A stretch of 64,000 nt of DNA from contig JAPFBL010000049.1 in NCBI GenBank assembly GCA_026182355.1, positions 4,051,001-4,115,000 on the forward strand, given 5' to 3'. The position numbers and the translations under genes were made by a program. Of this stretch, positions 24,056-35,146 are shown piece after piece. The DNA is from Hermatobates lingyangjiaoensis (taxonomy: Eukaryota; Arthropoda; Insecta; Hemiptera; Hermatobatidae). Below the pieces are notes generated by a model. The model was given only the letters and a program-made list of their open reading frames with translations. It searched no databases and was not told where the DNA came from. Positions within the stretch are counted from its first letter, which is position 1. Each line of letters opens with the position of its first letter.

Positions 24056-25751
24056 CATCCTTCTTTAATTATTAATAATATCTATGGTATCAACAATAAC
24101 AATAAATGACAATTGTAAACCAAACCCTTTCTAGGTGATATAGGAAAATGTTACCCAATCGATAAAAATAACTATGAATTAAACTATATACTAAAATATT
24201 CAAGAAACCAATTATTAAAATACAATTAACCAAATGAGAATAAATAATTCCATAAATTGATTTATGCATATGGAATAAGTCAATACCACTTACCAACATT
24301 TTTTTTTACTAAACAGATTTTACAGAATATAGAAATTATAAGCAATATAGCCAATTCCAACAAAATTTTTTTTTAAATAATAAATGGACATATTCATTCT
24401 CATATATGATTCATGCTAGGTAAAATTCTAAGAATAATTCCCAGTAATTACAAATAAATCATTGTAGAATGCTATATTTACATCTCATTACTTCATTAAA
24501 ATGTTTTCATTGAATATCAATTCGTCAAAATAACTCACTATTTTAACACCGAATTTAAGCTGAAAGAAGTAAATTTAAAAACGGTCAAGACTTCAGTCAA
24601 AGAAGAAACTGAAATACTTCTCAGATCTATTACACAATGAATCATCAAAATTGAATTAATTTAAACATAATTTAGATTAAGGCTTATACATAGAAAATAA
24701 GTCAGTTAAAATAGTGTTCCACCATTTATAGAACAAAAATACCAAGCTACAGAGAAAGTCTTCTGCATGACAGGAACAAATCATATAAGTAATGAAAAAG
24801 TCACGATGTACAGTAAACACTTACAAAATACAAAACTAAGATAATTTATTATATGTTACGATCAAACGAACTAACAATTAAACATTGAGTACTCAAGGAA
24901 AGACCATACTTACTCAAATAATTCAATATAAAATGTGTTTTAAAGCTCAAATGAAGTAAAACGTTTCATTTTATAAAATTATTATGTAAAATTGCTGTAT
25001 TCCTGTCGATAAAAACAAGCGCACACAAAACCACTGACAATATAACCTTGATTATGAAACCTACCACATCAAAGCGGTCAACCTGGCTGTCACAGTTTTC
25101 CAGGAGTGTCTGTTATACCCTTTGTAAAAAAATTCTTATTAAAATAATACGTCAAATGATTTTGATCTAAATACCTAAAGCCCTCATAAATTTATTTCAT
25201 GAATAATTTATAATGGTATAATTATAAAATAACAAATCTTTTAAAAATTAAACAGTTTTGAGCATGTCTTATCCTTTTGGTAAAGACGTTTGAACGTCGC
25301 AAAAAACTACTATTATCTCCTTAATTTAGTTCTTTTTTATTACTTCAAGTTACACAACTACCAGAACATAAAGTGATTTATTATAATTAAAAAATATATA
25401 ATTAATAACAGTACACTTGAGATTCGGTGGTTCATTTAATTTAGATCTTCAGAACTGTTTCTGAATACCAAAGAACCTTTCATTTGTTCTCAATTAAACT
25501 GGATTTCTGATAAAAGTGGAAAATAAAATATTTATTGAGTAAAATATAAAATAAAACCTCTAAAAATGCTGAAATCAGAACTAAGAGATATGAGAAAAAA
25601 TCAGGAGAATTTAATTAATAGTTTTCTAGGAAAGAACAGAACTTTCCAGTGCTCTACGATCTAGAGTGGTGGCAGTAGTCCACGTAAGACATTCCAGAAT
25701 ACCACAAACAAAGCATTGAGATTCAAAGTGTGATTACTCTACCTTCAACAT
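24056..25751. other. Region without a recognised feature
   Basis: AT-rich sequence with no convincing coding segment. From about 25600 the composition becomes less AT-rich as the Penelope-like palindrome is approached. Confidence 0.5.
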
Positions 25752-26395
25752 AGACAATGATGTGGAGTGCATGGTAAAAATATAGAGGGAGCCTACCTCT
25801 CCAACAATCCATGAAAAGAAAGGTTTTGCCAGAGAAACCATAGCAAGAAATTTGGATAGAATTTAAAGGCTCTTTCAAAGATGGTGAATGCATACACCCC
25901 AGTTACCTGCTAATGAAAGACAGTTTTAAGTTTACAGTTCAATAAATTCTTAGAAGAAAAACGGCATAAAAGTTATGCACACTCCTCTACATTAGCCCAA
26001 AGAAAATGGGAAGGTCGAGACAAATGAGTCCTAGTTAAAGAGGCTTAAAGTAAACGAAGGTTTGAATCTACATTGGAAGGATGATTTCTAAAAATGTCTT
26101 CTTCAGTACAGGACTGCTATTCATAATACTATAGGGGTCCCACAGTTATAGATATGTGGGAGAAAAAATAAGGTATGAAACTTCAAACCAAATTACAGAA
26201 GACAGTACCAAATGCTTATAAGCAATGAATATTGGTGTTGAGGAGTAGAAATACGAGTATAACGCACAAGTCATGCACAAGATTCCACCCTGAACTATAT
26301 GAGGGTGAAAAAGTGAAAGGATCCATAGTGACTACAAATTAGTGAACGATAACTCACGAGCTATGCAAGTAGTTATTATGTGGTATTTACTCATG

Positions 26396-26636
26396 ATTAG
26401 TGAGGGAAAATACATTAACTCTTCACTACAAGGATTTAATTATACAACACGTTTTGAACACTTAGTGTTCATCATGAGGTACACTCAGTAAGGCGGTGTT
26501 GAGTAATTGGGGAGTTAACAGACACCCAACATCGCCTTAATGAGGCAGATGCACCTGATAATTAATACTAAGTATTCGAACGCGTTGTTTAATTAAATCC
26601 TTGTGGTTAAAACTTAATGTATTTTTCCTCACTAAT
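26396..26636. repeat. Foldback segment inside PLE1
   Basis: Two arms of about 105 bases in inverted orientation begin ATTAGTGAGGGAAAATACAT and end ATGTATTTTTCCTCACTAAT, with an interior around GGTGTTGAGTAATTGGGG. The arms differ at many positions, so they are older than the large PLE1 palindrome. The mirror copy is at 29023-29263. Confidence 0.75.
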
Positions 26637-26726
26637 AGTTCTTTTATTTATTAATATAACAAGATTTCACAGAAACACGTGAAGTAACAATCAATGATCA
26701 AACCACAATCAGAAATGGGAAAACAA

Positions 26727-26769
26727 GACTAAGATCTTTCAACCGTAACAAGCAGTCTTCGTCAGAGTC
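26727..26769 (-). ncRNA. Hammerhead-ribozyme-like core in PLE1 (left copy)
   Basis: On the minus strand, reading from 26769: GACU, CUGACGA, a stem-loop GACUG/CUUGUUA/CGGUU after one extra A, GAAA, GAUC, UU, AGUC. This is the CUGANGA...GAAA...UH order of a type I hammerhead. GACU/AGUC form helix I. Helix III (A-GAUC-U) is self-complementary, as in minimal hammerheads thought to act as dimers. Penelope-like elements are known to carry hammerhead motifs; activity here is an inference. Confidence 0.65.
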
Positions 26770-26938
26770 AAAAACCAACTAAAACATTAGATGCAGAAAA
26801 CATCTGGTGGGGGGTTGAGAAGAGTGGGAGGGAAGAGTGGTATTTTAAAAGGGTGAAAGCACAGGAAAGGACTAATGTCCAGAAAGGGATGTTTGGGGAA
26901 ACAAAGGAGTACAGTAAGAAAAAGTAAAAAACTATCCG

Positions 26939-27715
26939 CTAGCTGTCAACCCTCTTAGAAGAGGCTATTGCCCTCGTAAAGAAAGTATCAAGTTTGAAGA
27001 GACTGTTACTAATGTTTATATTATTTGATCTATTAAATTTAATTAGAGACGATTCAATAATATTTCTTAACAACATTGATTTTTCATAGGTAATAAATTT
27101 AGCTCCTGTCCAATCAATGTGATGATTTTCATTTTTTATATGCAAGAATAAGGCACTACTTTTTTCCTGTCTACTTACGTTGTATTGGTGTTGTTTTACA
27201 CGTGTCTTTAATGATTTACCAGTTTGACCGATATAAATTTTATGGCAATTTTTGCACGGAATTTTATAAACACCACCGGACTCCAATTCGCTGGGAGAGT
27301 TTTTTATTAGCATATTGCCCACGTTATTACGATTAGAAAACAGTATATTAAAATCAAGTTGTTTGGCTAATGTTGGAAGGGGGTCCAATGACTCATGATA
27401 TGGCAAAACTATAGAGTTGGACAAAGAACGGGGCTCTGTTGAAGTATTAGAGAAAGTTTGTTTAGCACCTTTCAAAGCTAAATCGATATAAGAGGAGGGG
27501 TATTTAAATGAAAGGGCAATTGACCTAATGTTGTTAATCTCTTCATTAAGGAATTCAGGAGAGTACTCTCTTAACGCCCTCAAAAACATATTTCTAAAAA
27601 CCGAAATTTTAACTTTTTTTGGATGGGAAGAATAATACTGAACATAATAATAATAATAGTGATCATAATTTTGTATATAATAATTATTTTCAAACTGAAA
27701 ATGACAATCTACCAC
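26939..27715 (-). pseudogene. Penelope-like RT tail, linker and GIY-YIG endonuclease
   Basis: A 258-codon open frame. It begins with a short RT piece (CHFQFENNYYIQ), passes through a TAT-repeat joint where the RT core has been lost, then the RT thumb/linker (KISVFRNMFLRALREYSPEF) and the GIY-YIG nuclease: GVYKIPCKNCHKIYIGQTGK, then LKTRVKQHQ and the downstream Glu region (RNIIESSLIKF). GVY...YIG, Arg in KTR and the late Glu are the catalytic landmarks. The endonuclease part looks intact. Confidence 0.8.
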
Positions 27716-27747
27716 ACCTTATTACTACCATACCTTAATTAACTCTA

Positions 27748-28029
27748 TTATAGTGGTAGATGGAAGGGGAGGGAATAATTAATTAATTCCTCCTGGAGTA
27801 AGCTGAAAAGATCAGTTACAGGTACATTCGGAAAAAGGGACTTCACACCAAAACTGATCAATTTATAACTTTTATTCATGTTGACGCTTTTTAATTTTCT
27901 AATTAAATCAACATTGTTTTTAATATGGCTGCCTGAAATTTTTCCAATTAATGGGCTTAAAACACTTACTAAGCATTTGGACAAGCCATATGATGCCGAA
28001 CCAACTGAGAACCACAATAAAATGAGCAA
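27748..28029 (-). pseudogene. Penelope-like reverse transcriptase, N-terminal fragment
   Basis: Encodes SVGSASYGLSKCLVSVLSPL, then SHIKNNVDLIRKL and KLISFGVKSLFPNVPV, matching the fingers/RT motif region of Penelope-like RTs (S.D..SLFTNVP), with Asp replaced by Gly in 'SFGVKSLF'. The frame stops before the YxDD box, and the following sequence jumps to a later part of the protein. Confidence 0.75.
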
Positions 28030-28120
28030 TAATTGCGAACTATAATAATGATTGTGAGCTCAGTTGGTTCGGCATCATATGGCTTCTCCAAATGGTTAGT
28101 AAGTGTTTTAAGCCCATTAA

Positions 28121-28720
28121 TTGGAAAAAATTCAGTCAATTATCCTTTCATTTAAATACCCCTCCTCTTATATCGATTTAGCTTTGAAAGGTGCTAAACA
28201 AACTTTCTCTAATACTTCAACAGAGCCCCGTTCTTTGTCCAACTCTATAGTTTTGCCATATCATGAGTCATTGGACCCCCTTCCAACATTAGCCAAACAA
28301 CTTGATTTTAATATACTGTTTTCTAATCGTAATAACGTGGGCAATATGCTAATAAAAAACTCTCCCAGCGAATTGGAGTCCGGTGGTGTTTATAAAATTC
28401 CGTGCAAAAATTGCCATAAAATTTATATCGGTCAAACTGGTAAATCATTAAAGACACGTGTAAAACAACACCAATACAACGTAAGTAGACAGGAAAAAAG
28501 TAGTGCCTTATTCTTGCATATAAAAAATGAAAATCATCACATTGATTGGACAGGAGCTAAATTTATTACCTATGAAAAATCAATGTTGTTAAGAAATATT
28601 ATTGAATCGTCTCTAATTAAATTTAATAGATCAAATAATATAAACATTAGTAACAGTCTCTTCAAACTTGATACTTTCTTTACGAGGGCAATAGCCTCTT
28701 CTAAGAGGGTTGACAGCTAG
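28121..28720 (+). pseudogene. Penelope-like linker and GIY-YIG endonuclease (right copy)
   Basis: A 199-codon open frame, identical in protein sequence to the endonuclease part of 27715-26939 from LSFKYPSSYIDLALKG to the stop. It includes YKIPCKNCHKIYIGQTGK and the downstream Arg, His and Glu landmarks. The start codon is an accident of the deletion joint. It lacks the RT. Confidence 0.8.
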
Positions 28721-28889
28721 CGGATAGTTTTTTACTTTTTCTTACTGTACTCCTTTGTTTCCCCAAACATCCCTTTCTGGACATTAGTCCTTTCCTGTGC
28801 TTTCACCCTTTTAAAATACCACTCTTCCCTCCCACTCTTCTCAACCCCCCACCAGATGTTTTCTGCATCTAATGTTTTAGTTGGTTTTT

Positions 28890-28932
28890 GACTCTGACGA
28901 AGACTGCTTGTTACGGTTGAAAGATCTTAGTC
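28890..28932 (+). ncRNA. Hammerhead-ribozyme-like core in PLE1 (right copy)
   Basis: Same 43 bases as 26769-26727 on the opposite strand: helix I GACU/AGUC, CUGACGA, helix II GACUG/CGGUU, GAAA, helix III palindrome AGAUCU, then U before the predicted cut. Confidence 0.65.
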
Positions 28933-29022
28933 TTGTTTTCCCATTTCTGATTGTGGTTTGATCATTGATTGTTACTTCACGTGTTTCTGTGAAATCTTGT
29001 TATATTAATAAATAAAAGAACT

Positions 29023-29263
29023 ATTAGTGAGGAAAAATACATTAAGTTTTAACCACAAGGATTTAATTAAACAACGCGTTCGAATACTTAGTATTAATTA
29101 TCAGGTGCATCTGCCTCATTAAGGCGATGTTGGGTGTCTGTTAACTCCCCAATTACTCAACACCGCCTTACTGAGTGTACCTCATGATGAACACTAAGTG
29201 TTCAAAACGTGTTGTATAATTAAATCCTTGTAGTGAAGAGTTAATGTATTTTCCCTCACTAAT
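29023..29263. repeat. Foldback segment inside PLE1, mirror copy
   Basis: Reverse complement of 26396-26636, with the same pair of diverged inverted arms. Confidence 0.75.
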
Positions 29264-29907
29264 CATGAGTAAATACCACATAATAACTACTTGCATAGCT
29301 CGTGAGTTATCGTTCACTAATTTGTAGTCACTATGGATCCTTTCACTTTTTCACCCTCATATAGTTCAGGGTGGAATCTTGTGCATGACTTGTGCGTTAT
29401 ACTCGTATTTCTACTCCTCAACACCAATATTCATTGCTTATAAGCATTTGGTACTGTCTTCTGTAATTTGGTTTGAAGTTTCATACCTTATTTTTTCTCC
29501 CACATATCTATAACTGTGGGACCCCTATAGTATTATGAATAGCAGTCCTGTACTGAAGAAGACATTTTTAGAAATCATCCTTCCAATGTAGATTCAAACC
29601 TTCGTTTACTTTAAGCCTCTTTAACTAGGACTCATTTGTCTCGACCTTCCCATTTTCTTTGGGCTAATGTAGAGGAGTGTGCATAACTTTTATGCCGTTT
29701 TTCTTCTAAGAATTTATTGAACTGTAAACTTAAAACTGTCTTTCATTAGCAGGTAACTGGGGTGTATGCATTCACCATCTTTGAAAGAGCCTTTAAATTC
29801 TATCCAAATTTCTTGCTATGGTTTCTCTGGCAAAACCTTTCTTTTCATGGATTGTTGGAGAGGTAGGCTCCCTCTATATTTTTACCATGCACTCCACATC
29901 ATTGTCT

Positions 29908-31240
29908 TATATATTACAAATCATTTATTAATATATTACAACTACTCTTAGTGGGGTAAAAATTACTTGCGAAGCATGCCAAAAAAAAATAAAAAAGAGT
30001 GGATAAACTACTCATTGATAATAGTCCATATACTGAATTGTTTTGATCACTTGTAATTAGTCCTCTTATTTATCATTGCTAAGGAGATCTCAAGTCCAAC
30101 ATATTTTCAGCCTTCTAATAGGGTTAGTAGCAATCTGGTGGGATGATAATTGCTGAATGAAAGGATTTAGGATAGTGGATGGGCTCCAAGGAGGATACAG
30201 GGTGCCTTGTGTGTACCTGACTCTATCTTCAAGTCAACTCCACCTCCTCGTGATGGAGTCTGGTAACTTTTTTTTGTGGTTAAAGGCTAACGGGGCTCTG
30301 ACTCCCAATCCTAAGATGTTTGGGGAACTATCGTGATTAACCTTCTCCGTGTATGGCGTTCTGCTTGGGGTGACCTTTTGTTCCGCACATCTTGTGCGGT
30401 CAGATAGCCAGGCTTCAATGAAAGCTATGGAGGTATGCTCTGATACTACCATGAGCAGACAGCGCCTAATGAAGTCTTATGTTCCGAAGAAGGTTGACTG
30501 TTGTTCTTCGTTTGGTAAAACAAAATCACATTCTTCTATTATATTCACCTGTAAATAATATAACAGTTTAAAACACAGGAAACAAGGTGCAAAACTAAAT
30601 CCACTGAAAATTTTAGAAACTGTCAGATGAATGCTGTCCGGGGTCCCCATTAAAACCTAAGTTACATTTTCAGTTATTTAAACTTGAATGATGTTAAAAC
30701 GTAGTTTCAGGGTTGGTTGGGGACCCCTTATTATTTATTCGATAGGTAGTGAACGGATCGTACAGGGCATTCCGCTATCCACCACCTGCGGACCCGCCTG
30801 GTAGCCACCCAAGCCCCAGGGCCCACCCTGACTAACTTGTCCTCTTCTTTGACTAACTTCAAGATAAACATGATAGAGTAGAACAGAAATAACAGTATTA
30901 TGTAGGCTTAACAATCATAAAACACATACCTACTTAATAACTATAAGTTCATATACACGGAATACCTAAAATAAGAATAATCATCCCTGTTTATATACAT
31001 CAACCCCCTCCCTCCCACCTAGTCATATAAGTTACATGAAAGAGTATAGTAGACATAGCTATGTAAATGTTGACTTATAGATCATAAAACACATACCTAC
31101 TTAACAGCTATAAGTCAGTGTACACACTATAAGTAAAATAAGAACATAATCATATCTCAGTATATAAAGTTCGTGAGTTTGTTTGTTTGTTCACCCATTT
31201 TCCGTGGAGATAGAGACCTGAAATTAGATATATTTTATTT
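29908..31240. other. Mixed region, one LINE fragment, otherwise unassigned
   Basis: Apart from the RNase H fragment at 30230-30500 and a GC-rich patch near 30750-30835, which may be another LINE piece, I see nothing I can name. Two similar segments containing ATCATAAAACACATACCTAC (30915 and 31081) and a third near 31865 suggest local duplication. Confidence 0.4.
30230..30500 (+). pseudogene. LINE RNase H fragment (central part)
   Basis: The plus strand encodes LVRSDSQASMKAMEVCSDTT followed by MSRQRLMKSY, matching the 'I.SDSQAALKAL' motif of RNase H domains in I/Jockey/R1-type LINEs, with its catalytic Asp. It is short and isolated. Confidence 0.5.
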
Positions 31241-31285
31241 ACTACCTGAATTATTAAATAAAAGAAAATTATCACTATATTCCCA

Positions 31286-31520
31286 AAATTGGAGCCAGGG
31301 TAACAAGTGTCTTGCGTGCTCGCTGATGACAGTAGTGCAAATGTATTATATATAAATGGAACAACAATTTTTTTTTAATTTAATATTTGCGTAATATAAA
31401 CACTGGTAATAAACTAAAGGCATGGAGCCAGTGTAGCCCACTGGCTTGCGTGCTCGCCGATGACAGTAGCACAATATATTAAAAATAAATGTAACAAAAA
31501 AAATTTTGGAATTTAAAATC
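31286..31520 (+). repeat. Two tandem units with a tRNA-like SINE head
   Basis: Two units of about 130 bases, each with a head like GTAGCCCACTGGCTTGCGTG (an A-box-like TAGCCCAGTGG), then CTCGCCGATGACAGTAG, a TATTATA stretch and AACACTGGTAATAAA. The same unit is arrayed at 53000-53400. Confidence 0.65.
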
Positions 31521-32667
31521 TGAATGTCATATTGAAATCATTGCAACAGCAAATGATTTTCATTTTGCTAAATATACTTAGTGTGTATATATCTTGATTC
31601 ATGTTAAGAATACTATATCAAAATCTTTGGCCATATAAGAAACTGTTTCCGTACCTTTATAACAAGAAACAACAATTAAAATTATTCCTGTCAATCATGT
31701 TCAGTGAATTAATTTCAATACCTACTGTTATAATTTCTGAGCGACATAAAGGGTCACGGGTAGTCTAGTCACCTTATAAACCTCGAAAGCGTTTCTATCC
31801 CCAAAAGCATATAAGTTGCATGAACGAGTAGAATAGAGATAGTTATGTAAATGTTGACTTATCGATCATAAAACACATAGCTACTTAACAACTCTAAATT
31901 CAATGTTACCTCATAAAACAGAATTGAATATCAGAGTGTAATCAAACCACTTCATAATCCGCAAAAGGGTTTACATTCCTTTATAATTTGAGTTAATTAT
32001 GTGAGTAGAAGAGAAACAGCTATAAAATATACATTTAAATATTATAAAAAAAACTATTCTATTCAACAGTTATAAGTTACCTCATACAGTAAAATTAAAA
32101 TAAGAATTTAGGAATACATCTCCATAACCTGAAAACAGTTTCAACACGCAAAACGACATGAAAATATAGAACGAAAATACTTATGAAAATATAAATTTAA
32201 AGTTAATAAAACATCTACTGCATACCATACAAGAACCATTACTTACCTTACACAGTAGAATAAAGAAAGAAGAAAGTGATTAACACCTCTACATCACTTC
32301 AAATGCGTTTCTACCCTCCAAAACCATCTGAGTTACATAGAGAGTAGTTTAAAAAAATATGTGAAACTATAGAATTAAATAAATCAAACACATATTCCAT
32401 GCAACATATATGAGGTACCCCACACATATACTGTTAGTATAATTAAAGAAACATGTGACCAAACCTCTTCCTACACATTAAGATCGTTACTGGTCCCATA
32501 AAATATGAGTTACATAAGAGCATAGATTTAAACAGTAATCCATACATAGATTTAAAAAATAAAAACAATTATATATTCAATGATAAGTTACCAACACATT
32601 AGGATTACACTAAGAATGTAATCATACACTTTCATATACCTGAAAAGCCTTTATCAGATTTCTAGGG
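31521..32667. other. Region without a recognised feature
   Basis: AT-rich, with loosely repeated CATAAAACACATA and 'AAGTTACATGA' phrases but no clear element ends or coding segment. Confidence 0.4.
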
Positions 32668-33252
32668 TAGTGGTTCTGAAACTGTTTGAAGTTCTTAATT
32701 CTACAAATAGCTGAAAGCACACTGTATACAAATCTTCGGGAAATATTTTAATTGAATCAAATAAAATACGATAAAAATAATCATTAAAAAATTAAGAAAA
32801 TGACACTTACTTTCAGTTGGTTTTTTCTTCTGCCCAGGGAAATATCAACTTGATGAGCCTTGGCGTCTTCTTCAGTGTTTGGGAATAAAACGTTTGATAA
32901 GGGATAGGGAGGAGCTCAAACTTCTAATTCAATCCATTAAAATGTTTTTAGGTCTAACCTGTTTTAACTAAGGAATAATGTTGTTGCAAATTGTAGAATT
33001 TTTACTCAGAGTGGTGAACAAATGTCATCTCGCCATTGGTAAAACATATTCGCTGCGTGTATAATATGTTTGAAGTGAGTAGCTCTTCTTATGAAGAAAA
33101 TCGCTATTACTTGTCACTCATAATAATTACGGGTTCACAAAAAGAGATGTAATGCGTAAGGTGAGCTATGGTGACTACGTTTTTATGATCGGATATATCA
33201 TCCTGAATCACTCAGAGACCTAGAAATCCTATACACACTTTGAGAATCACTC
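32668..33252. mobile_element. Probable non-autonomous hAT element
   Basis: The left end TAGTGGTTCTGAAACTGTTT and the inverse of the right end (CACTTTGAGAATCACTC) are similar, and the flanking octamers TTCTAGGG (32660-32667) and TTCTAGAA (33253-33260) match at 6 of 8 bases, as expected for a mutated 8-bp hAT duplication. No transposase is visible inside. Confidence 0.45.
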
Positions 33253-34320
33253 TTCTAGAACCCTAACAGATCACGATCGGTCTAGAAGAACAATGGAAGT
33301 AAGAGGGTTTCGAACAGTGGATGAGGTTGAATTCCGCTTAGCTGGGTACTGCAATTAGCTAACCAAATAAACCTGAAATCATTACATGCATAAACACAAA
33401 ACATGCCCACTATACAGGTATCCTTTCGTCTGTACCTGCAACAGTATACACATGTTAATATAACTCAATGGTAATATATAATATTGTAGAATCTTTATCA
33501 GTCATGGTTGTGACTAGTCATAATCAAATAATTCTGGTATATGTAAAAGTTATATAATTAAAACATAAATCAGTTCAGCAAATTTGATAAAGAAATTTTT
33601 CTCGGTTTCTTAATTTTCCAACATATTATATCCTAATAATTTTCATTATTATATCCTAACATCCCTTCCAAGGTATTACAGATACAGTATTACAGTTCAA
33701 TCAATTGTACTGTACAGTGACAGTCGCTGTAGAGTAGAATGATAAAGAAAAATAAACCCACATGCAACTGTCATCCGCGTTGGTATCCTTTGTTTTGCGT
33801 CCCCAAGTCCAGATGACACTCTTGCCGTGCTTTTTTCAGCATGCTCGTTACGGCACTTCTGCCAATATCTAAAATTTATCACGAAGTCTGTTTTGTCACA
33901 TGAATAAACTAACATATATTGGAACACTTACTACTTACTGGTTCAATTCAATAAATAAAAAATGTATTTTTTTGTATCAAATTTTATGATAATAACACGT
34001 ATTTTAGGTTTATTTGATATTGGTGAATAAAAAGAAGTAATTGACTTAATAGTAGTAAAAAAGGAAATTAACTACCATTTAACCTATAATTTATACAATA
34101 TAATTTAACATGTATGTGTTGACACATAGTTAAATTATAGTTACAAGACTAGTGTTAACATAAAATATCAAGTGAGATAATCTGTGAACAAAGAAAAATT
34201 GTTGAATTTACCTTTCCATCATGTTTCTTTGACGAAGACCAGTCGCAGAATAGTTCTGGAATGCAAAGAACATTAGGGAGTCCAGAAGTTCACTTACGCA
34301 GTCCTAGAACAAAGTGGCCC
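33253..34320. other. Region without a recognised feature
   Basis: Nothing I can name apart from ordinary AT-rich sequence. Confidence 0.4.
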
Positions 34321-34358
34321 ATGAAGTAAAAACCCATTATGACTGGTTTTTACTTCAT
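34321..34358. repeat. Perfect 14-bp hairpin
   Basis: ATGAAGTAAAAACC and its exact inverse GGTTTTTACTTCAT are separated by 10 bases. It lies at the edge of the LINE endonuclease fragment. Confidence 0.85.
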
Positions 34359-34848
34359 TTAAGATCAAATAAATTTGTTAAATTTGTTAAATTCCGCTCT
34401 TGTTCTAGGCTTAGGTAGGTCCTGCTCCTCATAGGAATTCATAACTTTGGCAAACTTCTCAGTGTCCATTTTCTCTATTATGTACCTTGGTACGCTAACA
34501 GTTGGATACTTCTTTGTTCCTCTCGTTCTTAACTGAAAGGTGATGTGTTGGTGGTCACTGCCAACTTCGTCATCCAAGACCTCCCAGTTTTGCTCCTGTG
34601 AGAAGAGCTCCTCCGTGACGAAAGAAACACCTATAGCCGTTTCCATACAGTAGGAGCGTCGGTATGTAGATGTTTCGTCATTAAGAATCAACAGATGAAG
34701 CCTTGCAGCAAGCTCCACTACTCTACTTCCTCTTATGTCTGTGTGTTCTCCTCCCCATTGAATTGATTTGGCGTTAAAATCACCTGCCAGGATAAGGCTG
34801 CCATTTAGTTCCCTTAGACCAGCGATTCTTAAACTTTTTTACTTCAGG

Positions 34849-34976
34849 GCGCACCTATGAAACCAAACCAAAACTTTGGGGCGCACCTATGAAACCAAAC
34901 CAAAACTTTGGGGCGCACCTATGAAACCAAACCAAAACTTTGGAGCGCACCTATGAAACCAAACCAAAACGTTGGG
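34849..34976. repeat. Four tandem 32-bp units within hAT-1
   Basis: The unit begins GCGCACCTATGAAACCAAAC and ends with CTTTGGG; copies start at 34849, 34881, 34913 and 34945, with a partial fifth at 34977. They duplicate the subterminal GCGCACC sequence of the element. Confidence 0.92.
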
Positions 34977-35068
34977 GCGCATCACTGATTTTAATATAGA
35001 AAATTTAGTCCTGTGATTTGATAACAGGAAAATGATTGGAAATTAAAATGTATAGTTTTTTTTAAGAA

Positions 35069-35070
<2 letters not shown>

Positions 35071-35135
<65 letters not shown>

Positions 35136-35146
35136 GAGAGAGAGGG
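35071..35146. repeat. (GA)n microsatellite in hAT-1
   Basis: About 75 bases of almost pure AG dinucleotide. Confidence 0.92.

Larger units (their letters stand above)
25752..28029 (-). mobile_element. Penelope-like element PLE1, left (minus) copy of a head-to-head pair
   Basis: Positions 25752-27524 are the reverse complement of 28135-29907 with no length change (paired positions sum to 55659 throughout). From inside outwards the copy holds the start of a reverse transcriptase (28029-27748), a linker and GIY-YIG endonuclease (27715-26939), a hammerhead-like core (26769-26727), a foldback segment and about 640 further bases. The catalytic RT core is missing, so the copy is dead for autonomous movement. 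Confidence 0.85.
28058..29907 (+). mobile_element. Penelope-like element PLE1, right (plus) copy
   Basis: Mirror image of the left copy. Its RT start (28058-28131) matches 28010-27937 and then jumps directly to the linker, so it lacks 409 bases that the left copy keeps. From 28135 to 29907 it appears identical to the left copy's reverse complement wherever I compared them. Confidence 0.85.

Noticed and set aside
25752..29907. The palindrome as a pure assembly or fold-back library artefact
   Set aside because: Not excluded, but the 409-base difference between the copies and the 51-base unpaired centre argue against a simple mirror artefact.
30740..30835. GC-rich patch as a promoter or gene start
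   Set aside because: No open frame or splice signals; composition and neighbours suggest a LINE piece, but the evidence is too thin to annotate.
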